From Candidatus Hydrogenedentota bacterium (GTDB lineage: Bacteria > Hydrogenedentota > Hydrogenedentia > Hydrogenedentiales > GCA-2746185): a stretch of DNA of 6,040 nt. Location of the stretch: assembly GCA_012965445.1 (NCBI GenBank), contig DTSJ01000016.1, positions 1-6,040 on the forward strand. Reading direction: 5' to 3'. Below the pieces are notes generated by a model. The model ran no database searches, had not been told where the DNA came from, and was given only the letters and a program-made list of their open reading frames with translations. Position 1 is the first letter of the stretch. Each line of letters opens with the position of its first letter. A program made the translations under genes and the position numbers. Shown piece by piece: positions 1 through 5,553 of the stretch.

Positions 1-1
1 A

Positions 2-853
2 CAAGGGCTCGCGTTTGTCTTCGACCGGGTTACGGGAAAACCCGTGTGGCCGATCAACGAACAGCCGGTTGATCAGTCACTGATTCCGGGTGAACGCTCT
101 TCGAAGACACAACCGTTTCCGACCAAGCCAAAACCTTTTGAGCCCATCGGAATCAGTATTGATTATTTGGTCGACTTTACGCCGGAGTTACGTGAAGAAG
201 CGATCGAAATCATCAAACGATTCGATTGGGGTCCGTTGTATACGGCTTCAACGGAACGGGGAACTATCCTGACTCCGGGCGTCCACGGAGGTGCGAGTTT
301 CTCGGGTGCAGCGTTTGACCCGGAGTCCGACATCCTTTATGTTCCTTCGCAGACGTTTGTGAGCGCATTAAAACTCAACAAAGGTAATGAACGCACGAAT
401 ATGGACTACACGTTCGGTCCGGCACACGACGGCGAGTTTTTCGTGTTCGGCGACGGCGGCCTTCCGATCGTCAAACCGCCCTACTCCCGTTTCACAGCGA
501 TTGATATGAGTACGGGCGAACACTTGTGGGTCTCGGCGCTCGGCGATAAATTCCGCGATCATCCCCGTATCAAGCATTTAGATCTTCCGCGCCTGGGCAC
601 GGGGGGACGCTGGTTTCCGTTGGCGACGAAGACTTTTCTGATGGCGAGCCGCGGTCCGAAGCTGGAGTTTTTCGATAAGAAGAACGGCCAATTGATTCAT
701 GATTTTACGGTGCCGGGCCACGCATTCCCGATTCAGGCGCTCTCGAACGGCGCACCGATCACGTACATGTACGAAGGACGGCAATACATCGTGATCAATG
801 TGGGCGGGATATCGAGTCCGGCGGAATTGGTCGCCTTGGCATTGCCTGAATAG
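2..853 (+). CDS. PQQ-dependent membrane dehydrogenase (glucose/quinate type), C-terminal part
   Basis: The frame is open from base 2 and ends at TAG 851-853, so 283 residues are visible and the N-terminus lies outside the window. The GTG at 44 is an internal valine codon: the frame continues upstream as FVFDRVTGKPVWP, a typical quinoprotein segment. Family-like stretches follow: a QPFPTKP block near base 140, HGGASFSGAAFDP near 285, PPYSRFTAIDMSTGEHLW near 476 (a beta-propeller blade), and GAPITYMYEGRQYIVI before an ELVALALP end. Known members oxidise glucose, quinate or other alcohols in the periplasm using PQQ and pass electrons to ubiquinone. The missing N-terminal part would show whether it carries membrane helices, so substrate and anchoring are not resolved. 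Its stop lies 11 bases from the end of the converging transporter gene, with no obvious terminator hairpin between them. Confidence 0.88.
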   Translation, partial: QGLAFVFDRVTGKPVWPINEQPVDQSLIPGERSSKTQPFPTKPKPFEPIGISIDYLVDFTPELREEAIEIIKRFDWGPLYTASTERGTILTPGVHGGASFSGAAFDPESDILYVPSQTFVSALKLNKGNERTNMDYTFGPAHDGEFFVFGDGGLPIVKPPYSRFTAIDMSTGEHLWVSALGDKFRDHPRIKHLDLPRLGTGGRWFPLATKTFLMASRGPKLEFFDKKNGQLIHDFTVPGHAFPIQALSNGAPITYMYEGRQYIVINVGGISSPAELVALALPE

Positions 854-864
854 TGCTTGGTCAA

Positions 865-2259
865 CTAACCCAACCTTGGTTTGATCACTACGTACCAAAC
901 CACAAAGAACACCATGATCGCCTGAAACGAAAAAATCACCCACATGCCTATCCGGGTGGCTTGGCCGTGTCGAACCCGTGGATCCAGTTTATTCTTGTGC
1001 AGCCAAAGCGTGGAGGCCGTTTGTATGGGCAACAGCAATGCGGACGTTATTCCACCAATCATGATGAGGATGACGGGATTTTTGATCCACATGTAAAAAC
1101 CAAAGGACACTAACGGGAGGATTCCAACGTACCACCTGACGATTTTTTTCCGTAAATCAATATTGGAACGTTTAATAACGCCAGTTTCGATCAAGTAGTC
1201 GGGGATGAAACGCCCTCCACCACCGATACCCGAAATAACGGTAGAGAACAAAATGAAGAAGGCACCGATGCTAAACACCCACACTGCCCATTGCCCCAAG
1301 GTCTGCGTGAACATATTGGAAAGCTGTGAGATCAACTCGTCATGGGAGGGCTCGAGGCCCATTTTGTTGAGTACGCCTGCCCCGAGCACATAGTAAGGAA
1401 TCGTGGCGAGCGTTAACACGCACAATCCCAACCAGACATCGGTCTGGACGACTTTCAACCAGCCGCGTGCCCGTGCCGGCCAATTCGGATCATCCCGATC
1501 CGATCCGATAAAACTTGGATAACCTTTTTCGACACACCAAAAGCTATAGGCGGCGATGTCGCCCGAAGCCATACCGGTGTATCCGTAGGCTGAAAACGCG
1601 AGGGCGGCGAACAACAGGACTTCGGAAAAGTTAAAGGTGAAACCCCTGGCTAAATCGCTGGCCGTCACACTGAACTCCGTAAACTGCATGGCAATCGCGC
1701 AAACCAACGTGGTACATGTAAACAACACGACGATGCACACCATGATGCGCTCAAGCGCTTTATAGGATCCGGCGCTGAGTATGATTGACGTGACGACCGC
1801 TATCCCGATCCCCGACCAATACGGATGGATCTCGACGCCGGCCACCGATGCCAGAAAGCTGAAGGCTACTGCTCCCGCCCCAAGGATGCCGCCCAAGCCC
1901 ATCGTGCCGGGTATATACGCAAGCAGTCCCAGAAAAAGCGGCAACGATACTCTCCCGACGCGAATGGGGATTCGATTGATGGCCCGAAAATAGGTATCGC
2001 CGGATATGACGATATACCGCGTCACTTCGGCCTGGACTAAGGACTTACTCCAACACGAGACCAACATCCACCAAAGGAGCGCCCATCCGGCTACTGCGCC
2101 GAGCCTGGAAGTGAGAATGAGTTCTCCTGAACCGATGATGGCACCGGAGATGATCAAACTGGGTCCGAGGTACTTGAGGCGGCTCCCGAAATTCGTGGGG
2201 GGCTCAATAGCTTCACCTTCGCGGACTGTATACAGATCAGGTGCTTCGTCGGGTATCAT
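865..2259 (-). CDS. Nramp-family-like divalent metal transporter, atypical
   Basis: This 464-residue protein has about 11 hydrophobic segments, the size and layout of Nramp (SLC11) transporters, which usually move Mn2+ or Fe2+ into the cell with protons. After a polar N-terminus of about 30 residues, the first helix reads GPSLIISGAIIGSGELILTS (32-51). The usual DPGN metal-binding motif is replaced here by GSGE (43-46). The helix-6 region reads GYTGMASGDIAAYSFW (226-241), where canonical members have MPH. A conserved-looking loop WCVEKGYPSF follows, and GIGGGGRFIPDYLIE (344-358) precedes the last helices. The start ATG at 2259 has AGGGA about 7 bases upstream. I assign the fold family with fair confidence but not the substrate, since the canonical ligands are absent. 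The gene converges on the PQQ dehydrogenase and lies 184 bases downstream of the small membrane peptide gene. Confidence 0.8.
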   Translation of the reverse strand: MIPDEAPDLYTVREGEAIEPPTNFGSRLKYLGPSLIISGAIIGSGELILTSRLGAVAGWALLWWMLVSCWSKSLVQAEVTRYIVISGDTYFRAINRIPIRVGRVSLPLFLGLLAYIPGTMGLGGILGAGAVAFSFLASVAGVEIHPYWSGIGIAVVTSIILSAGSYKALERIMVCIVVLFTCTTLVCAIAMQFTEFSVTASDLARGFTFNFSEVLLFAALAFSAYGYTGMASGDIAAYSFWCVEKGYPSFIGSDRDDPNWPARARGWLKVVQTDVWLGLCVLTLATIPYYVLGAGVLNKMGLEPSHDELISQLSNMFTQTLGQWAVWVFSIGAFFILFSTVISGIGGGGRFIPDYLIETGVIKRSNIDLRKKIVRWYVGILPLVSFGFYMWIKNPVILIMIGGITSALLLPIQTASTLWLHKNKLDPRVRHGQATRIGMWVIFSFQAIMVFFVVWYVVIKPRLG

Positions 2260-2443
2260 TCGCGGTTCCCTGGGTAGTCAATTAAATTTCAACTACGCTA
2301 CAGGAAACCACGATCATTGTCGAGCAGAAATTTGATCCCGAATTCCGAATTCATTCGCCCAAAACCTATTGTTCTTCGTCCAATTCCAGCCATTCGGAAG
2401 GTTTCCACGTCATGGCGGGCAACGGCTGATCGGAAGAAACAGA

Positions 2444-2623
2444 TTAAACGTCGCCTCTGGGGTTGTCCAATTTGGAATCGTAGACCAATTTGAAGTACAA
2501 CGGATTCTGCATGTCGGTTCCCTGGGTCGAGGCGGCTTTTTGATTTAATGACGATACACACAAAAAGAGTAAACTGACTGCGATGACTGCGAGTAATACG
2601 TGAGTGATGCGCTCATTCTGCAT
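2444..2623 (-). CDS. Small single-pass membrane protein, 59 residues, unknown function
   Basis: I do not recognise this protein. The chosen ATG at 2623 has AGGGG about 7 bases upstream. A TTG at 2674 would add 17 residues, but it overlaps a consensus TATAAT box and has no ribosome site. The product has a charged start (MQNERITH), one strongly hydrophobic helix at about residues 8-26, then a polar tail with YFKLVYDSK near 43-51 and an acidic end. This suggests an inner-membrane anchor or an uncleaved signal peptide with a short periplasmic tail. C22 lies within the hydrophobic stretch, but the residues before it do not form a convincing lipobox. The good start context, the promoter-like box and the clean hydrophobic segment support a real gene. 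An overlapping longer frame (2298-2561, -) looks like a shadow. Confidence 0.6.
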   Translation of the reverse strand: MQNERITHVLLAVIAVSLLFLCVSSLNQKAASTQGTDMQNPLYFKLVYDSKLDNPRGDV

Positions 2624-2673
2624 TGTACTTCCCCTTTTGTTTCCGTTGAATAGTTGATTAAAACGGTTCGTCA

Positions 2674-2679
2674 ATTATA
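2674..2679 (-). promoter_or_regulatory. Candidate -10 box for the 59-residue membrane protein gene
   Basis: Read on the minus strand, this is a perfect TATAAT about 50 bases before the ATG at 2623, giving an expected leader of roughly 40-45 bases. No good -35 hexamer is seen at 16-18 bases upstream, so this is only a partial promoter match. It argues against the upstream TTG start, which overlaps the box. Confidence 0.4.
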
Positions 2680-2709
2680 GTATGAGCGCGGGTGTTGCAC
2701 CGGGATCGG

Positions 2710-2728
2710 CGGGAGGATCGCCCTCCCG
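2710..2728. other. GC-rich perfect hairpin (7-bp stem) in non-coding DNA
   Basis: CGGGAGG (2710-2716) and CCTCCCG (2722-2728) are perfect inverted repeats around a five-base loop, ATCGC. No T-run follows on either strand, so it is not a standard intrinsic terminator. It lies about 160 bases beyond the lipoprotein stop and just upstream of the candidate promoter of the small membrane protein gene. It could be a transcript 3' end structure, a regulator site or one copy of a dispersed palindromic repeat. One window cannot decide. Confidence 0.5.
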
Positions 2729-2837
2729 GTCGGAAACGGGAAATGCGGGGATGCAGGAAACGAGAGGCTGGGGTTCGTAAGCGTAATGAAGATAACGGCT
2801 TATGAAAGTAAACTGTTGACAGAACTGTGCTTGTCTA

Positions 2838-2872
2838 TGTGGATGCGAAGAAGGTCGCTTGTGTGGATGCGA
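2838..2872. repeat. Short direct repeat TGTGGATGCGA, two copies
   Basis: The 11-mer TGTGGATGCGA occurs at 2838-2848 and again at 2862-2872, a 24-base period, just beyond the lipoprotein stop codon (2886). The stretch between also contains GTCGC (2854-2858) facing GCGAC (2869-2873), a weak 5-bp inverted repeat. The repeat may come from a small local duplication. No function is evident. Confidence 0.45.
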
Positions 2873-2885
2873 CGATCTATTCGGG

Positions 2886-3383
2886 CTACAGCAACCCGGT
2901 GTCGATGGTGACTATGCTGCCGATGTTGCCTTTGTTGGCTTCGACGTAGACCATGAATTCGCCGTTGTTGAAGCCGGTGAGGGAACTGCCTTTTTGGGCC
3001 ATGTTCATGTCTTCTACCCAGCCTTTGTCAGCGTAAATCTTGATGAGCTTTTTCTGAAATTTGTCGGGATTGTCGCGGGTATCGGCTACGATGTGATACA
3101 TCTGCTTCGCCTCGTCTTTTACTTCTATCTCCGCGAGGATGAGGCCTTCGGGCAGCGCGACCAGATCGCTGAGCACTTCGGGCAGAGTGACCTTTGCTTC
3201 TTCCTCCTCTTCGGATGCTGTTTCCTCTGATTCGTCAGGTGTTGCGGGGGCGGCTATGACTTCGTCAGTTTCTTCGACGGGTTCCGGGGCCTGCGGTTCG
3301 GCGGGCGCTTCTTCGGAAGATCCGCCGCATCCTGCGACGATGCCGACCATCAACAACATGATTAACCATGAATAATGTTTCAT
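2886..3383 (-). CDS. Putative lipoprotein with acidic linker and small C-terminal domain
   Basis: The 165-residue product starts at ATG 3383 with GAGG about 8-9 bases upstream. Residues 1-18 form a short signal peptide (KH, then a hydrophobic core) ending in a lipobox, VAGC, with C19 as the predicted lipidation site. The next residue is glycine, not aspartate, which fits outer-membrane sorting if the cell is Gram-negative. Residues 22-63 are a Pro/Ala/Glu-rich acidic linker, including a run of glutamates at 58-62. A folded domain follows (about 66-165) with an alternating strand-helix-strand look: YHIVADTRDNPDKFQKK, IYADKGW, then two short strands (EFMVYVEA, GSIVTIDTG). The spacing of a helix ending in Y-x3-GW followed by strands recalls small periplasmic domains of unknown role. 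I cannot name a family. It lies 30 bases downstream of yqeY and is probably co-transcribed with it. Confidence 0.82.
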   Translation of the reverse strand: MKHYSWLIMLLMVGIVAGCGGSSEEAPAEPQAPEPVEETDEVIAAPATPDESEETASEEEEEAKVTLPEVLSDLVALPEGLILAEIEVKDEAKQMYHIVADTRDNPDKFQKKLIKIYADKGWVEDMNMAQKGSSLTGFNNGEFMVYVEANKGNIGSIVTIDTGLL

Positions 3384-3413
3384 TCTTGCATCCTCACTTT
3401 CGCAAATTTGTGA

Positions 3414-3854
3414 TTATTGGCTCAGTGCCTTCTGACAAACGGCGTTCAGCATCTTCCCGTCAGCGGCATCGCCGAGTTCTTTTTTGATTGCCCCGGTCAG
3501 GCGTCCGGCGTGATCGATTTCCGGATGGTCGGCGAGGTAGGCGCGCACTTTTTCTTCGAGCGCTTCCTCTGACAACTGCTGGGGCAGGAATGACTCCAGT
3601 ATCTCGATTTCCCGACGGGTCGCCTCGACTGCATCCGTCTTGCCGAGGTCGGCGAAGGTCTCCATGCTCTGCTGGCGCTTCTTTACTTCTGATCGAAGAA
3701 TGGCAATTTCGATGTCTTCGGTCAACTCTTTGGAGGATTCCTTCTCTTTGAGCAGCAGCGCGCCCTTGCCCATGCGCAGGCAGTCGAGACGGGCCTGATC
3801 CTTTGCGCGCATGGCATGTTTGATGGCGTCCGATATCTGTTCCTTAATGCTCAA
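3414..3854 (-). CDS. yqeY: GatB/YqeY domain protein
   Basis: From a TTG start at 3854 the product is 146 residues, matching the usual YqeY length. The start is set by a perfect GGAGGA at 3862-3867, seven bases upstream. The frame stays open to 4115, but those extra 87 residues look non-coding and have no family-like start. Family features are seen in order: an N-terminal helix with KHAMRAKDQARLDCLRM (12-28), the KE-rich segment with EVKKRQQS (56-63), LESFLPQQLSEEALEEKV (86-103), and a C-terminal ADGKMLNAVCQKAL (131-144). The fold resembles the tail domain of GatB, the tRNA-dependent amidotransferase subunit. Stand-alone YqeY proteins may bind tRNA, but their role is not firmly established. 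It probably leads a two-gene operon with the lipoprotein. Confidence 0.93.
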   Translation of the reverse strand: MSIKEQISDAIKHAMRAKDQARLDCLRMGKGALLLKEKESSKELTEDIEIAILRSEVKKRQQSMETFADLGKTDAVEATRREIEILESFLPQQLSEEALEEKVRAYLADHPEIDHAGRLTGAIKKELGDAADGKMLNAVCQKALSQ

Positions 3855-3861
3855 CTCTGTT

Positions 3862-3867
3862 TCCTCC
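3862..3867 (-). promoter_or_regulatory. Shine-Dalgarno site fixing the TTG start of yqeY
   Basis: On the minus strand this reads GGAGGA, with seven bases before TTG 3854-3852, which encodes the first residue of MSIKEQ. No ATG or GTG in frame sits at a better position, so the site decides the start. Confidence 0.85.
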
Positions 3868-3907
3868 GGTTTTGGCAACACTCTAACGGGGACAGGGTGG
3901 GAAATCA

Positions 3908-3931
3908 AATTATTGGCAATTTCTTTGCCGA
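3908..3931 (-). promoter_or_regulatory. Candidate yqeY promoter -10 with adjoining inverted repeat
   Basis: ATTATT at 3908-3913 reads AATAAT on the minus strand, five of six matches to a -10 box, and would give a leader of roughly 45 bases before the yqeY TTG. Directly upstream lies an inverted repeat, GGCAA (3915-3919) and TTGCC (3925-3929), extendable by one wobble and one A-T pair to 3913-3931. It would sit where a -10/-35 spacer is expected, so it could be an operator. No good -35 box was found, so this is tentative. Confidence 0.3.
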
Positions 3932-4074
3932 AACGGTGCCAGGTCTGTGCCGTGTGTTCGACTGAGAAAAAACTGTAATCAAAGAACTTTCTCAATGTTT
4001 GCAAAATTCTTTGCGCGGTCTCCCCCGCTACTGTCGCCCTCTGAAACCTGAAAACACAAACGGGAGCGGGCATC

Positions 4075-4470
4075 ATGACTTCACCATTGTTCAAGCACAA
4101 CCAGCATCTACACACTTTGAGGCTTCACGACAGGGAAGATCCACTGCCTCAGATTCGTCTGGGCAGGCGGACGGGGTCACTCACGTTCGAGCGTCTCAGT
4201 AAAAATAACTCCCCCTGGTACGAGTCGACGGAGGACATAGAAGCAGGACTCAAGATTGCGCGCAAAAACCGGGTGAAGCTGGCGCGGGTGCGACTGGCGA
4301 TGTACGAAGCGCTGAACGAGGAGGCGTTTGAGGTGATTGAGCTGCGTTTTTTTCACGGCATGAGCCTGCGTCATATCGGGAAAATCACTGGTCGCAACGC
4401 ATCGACGATTCACCGCAGGATTGAGCGGGCTATTGCTAAACTTCGACGGGCATTGGTACCCCGGAAGTGA
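4075..4470 (+). CDS. Stand-alone sigma-70 region-4-like helix-turn-helix protein
   Basis: This 131-residue protein starts at ATG 4075 with GGGAG (4062-4066) eight bases upstream. Residues about 77-127 read like sigma factor region 4: EAFEVIELRFFHGMSLRHIG, then ITGRNASTIHRRIERAIAKL, a DNA-binding helix-turn-helix followed by a basic tail. The sigma region 2 that binds core polymerase and melts the -10 element is absent, and nothing resembling it lies upstream. Residues 1-55 are polar and unrecognised. Residues 56-80 form a basic helix (IARKNRVKLARVRLAMYEAL) leading into the HTH. It may therefore be a transcriptional regulator built on a sigma-4 fold rather than a true sigma factor. A TGTAAT at 3974-3979 is a possible -10 box. 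It is divergent from yqeY and converges on the nucleotidyltransferase with a 41-base gap and no clear terminator. Confidence 0.75.
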   Translation: MTSPLFKHNQHLHTLRLHDREDPLPQIRLGRRTGSLTFERLSKNNSPWYESTEDIEAGLKIARKNRVKLARVRLAMYEALNEEAFEVIELRFFHGMSLRHIGKITGRNASTIHRRIERAIAKLRRALVPRK

Positions 4471-4511
4471 GACGGGGCGTTTGCAGGCTGGGATCTTGCG
4501 AGTGAGAGAAA

Positions 4512-5456
4512 CTACGACTCGTCGGTTAAGATCGCTTCGGGGGAAATGACTGCGCGCGTGAGCGGTTCGGCGGTCGACAGCACGGCGTTGTCCAGCACGA
4601 CGCAGTCTTCGAGGCGGACGGGTTGTTCAATGGTTACGTTATTTCCGACGACGGTGTTCACGAGCTCAGTGCCTTCGGCTATGGAGCATCCCTCCCCCAC
4701 AAGCGAAGTTACGCCCTTCTTCGCCAGTTCATGCGAACAGCAGTGAATCAGATCGCCGACGAATGTGAGATTGATGTCCCAGTCCACGACTGCTGCGACA
4801 TGCACGGGATACTCGTAGTCGATGAGGATTTGTATCGAATCGGTCAGCTCATATTCATCGCGCATGGCGGTGCGGGGTGTGCGACGTACGGCCTCAAAAA
4901 TACGGTCATCGAAGAGATACAGCCCGCAGCCCTTCAATTTGTTCGATATTTTTCGGGGTTTTTCTATGACACGGCGCACTGAGCCGTCGTCATTGAGAAT
5001 GACTGAAAAATTGCGCTTGATCGCTTCGGGATCGTGTTCTTCTTTCACGGCGAGCACTGCGGCGGCCTCGGTGCGTTCGAAGGTCTTCATCATGGAAGAA
5101 AGGCCGTCGACTTCAAAGTAGATATCGCCGAGCATCAGCAGGAACGGGTGTTGAATATGCGGCTCCAACTGACCGACGGCATGGGCGAGGCCGAGACGCT
5201 GTTTCTGTTCGACATACTCCAACTGAACGCCATGGGTTGAGCCGTCGCCGAGCGTCTCGCGAATGCGTTCACCAAGATGTCCGACAACTACGATAACATT
5301 TTCAATTCCGAGCGACTTCATGTGTTCGAGCTGATATGCCAGGAGCGGCTTGTTGCAGATCGGCGCTATCGGTTTGGGAACATTTTCACCAAAGGGCCCC
5401 ATGCGCGATCCGTGACCCGCGGCCAGAATTACCCCTTGATATGCTCCGGTACCCAT
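4512..5456 (-). CDS. Sugar-phosphate nucleotidyltransferase with C-terminal beta-helix-like tail
   Basis: The 314-residue protein starts at ATG 5456 with GGAG about nine bases upstream. The N-terminal domain carries the nucleotide-binding signature GVILAAGHGSRMGP (8-21), then VPKPIAPICNKPLLAYQ (26-42), the substrate-loop motif QRLGLAHAV (86-94), the metal-site aspartate in MLGDIYF (D111), and EKP (165-167). VDWDINL (224-230) probably holds the second metal ligand. Residues about 249-308 show hexapeptide-like spacing (VGEGCSIAEGT, VVGNNVTIE, VVLDNAVLS) typical of a left-handed beta helix. The family joins a sugar 1-phosphate to a nucleoside triphosphate, giving for example dTDP- or UDP-glucose plus pyrophosphate, in the cytoplasm. 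The exact sugar and base cannot be told from sequence. An acetyltransferase activity as in GlmU is unlikely, because the tail is short. Confidence 0.88.
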   Translation of the reverse strand: MGTGAYQGVILAAGHGSRMGPFGENVPKPIAPICNKPLLAYQLEHMKSLGIENVIVVVGHLGERIRETLGDGSTHGVQLEYVEQKQRLGLAHAVGQLEPHIQHPFLLMLGDIYFEVDGLSSMMKTFERTEAAAVLAVKEEHDPEAIKRNFSVILNDDGSVRRVIEKPRKISNKLKGCGLYLFDDRIFEAVRRTPRTAMRDEYELTDSIQILIDYEYPVHVAAVVDWDINLTFVGDLIHCCSHELAKKGVTSLVGEGCSIAEGTELVNTVVGNNVTIEQPVRLEDCVVLDNAVLSTAEPLTRAVISPEAILTDES

Positions 5457-5553
5457 GCACTATACTCCGTATACAGCGTGATCGAGACAGCATTGTGAAG
5501 CACGGGCCCCAAGCAGTGCAAGTTTACTGCGCAAAACTCTCAGGACGGAACGA
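5457..5553. promoter_or_regulatory. Divergent promoter region, nucleotidyltransferase / alcohol dehydrogenase
   Basis: These 97 bases separate two divergent starts and must hold both promoters. A TTCACA is seen on the minus strand near 5490, with a weak TATA-like stretch (TGTATACGG) about 18 bases on toward the nucleotidyltransferase. On the plus side, GCAGT (5513-5517) and ACTGC (5526-5530) form an inverted repeat around eight bases, a possible operator. AGGA at 5542-5545 is the likely ribosome site for the dehydrogenase. No promoter is strong enough to place exactly. Confidence 0.4.

Noticed and set aside
578..943. A 121-residue minus-strand frame across the end of the PQQ dehydrogenase
   Set aside because: It is antisense to a well-recognised coding region, has no family resemblance and overlaps the end of the transporter gene.
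2339..2352. Tandem CGAATTC CGAATTC in the gap upstream of the transporter
   Set aside because: Two copies of a 7-mer are easily expected by chance, and no promoter or operator context was visible.
2298..2561. An 87-residue minus-strand frame overlapping the small membrane protein
   Set aside because: It is in another frame, has a Cys/Arg-rich, non-protein-like composition and no good ribosome site. The overlapping 59-residue frame is better supported.
2816..2838. A perfect TTGACA on the plus strand at 2816-2821, a possible promoter
   Set aside because: No acceptable -10 box follows at 16-18 bases, and there is no credible plus-strand gene downstream.
2859..3230. A 123-residue plus-strand open frame antisense to the lipoprotein
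   Set aside because: It mirrors the lipoprotein codons, has no ribosome site, and its composition (many F, V and D) is what the opposite strand of the acidic linker and domain gives.
3855..4115. An 87-residue N-terminal extension of yqeY
   Set aside because: It does not resemble the family, lies in the divergent promoter region, overlaps the start of the plus-strand gene, and a strong ribosome site marks the TTG at 3854.
4471..4511. A possible bidirectional terminator between the sigma-like gene and the nucleotidyltransferase
   Set aside because: No stable inverted repeat or T-run was found in the 41 bases.
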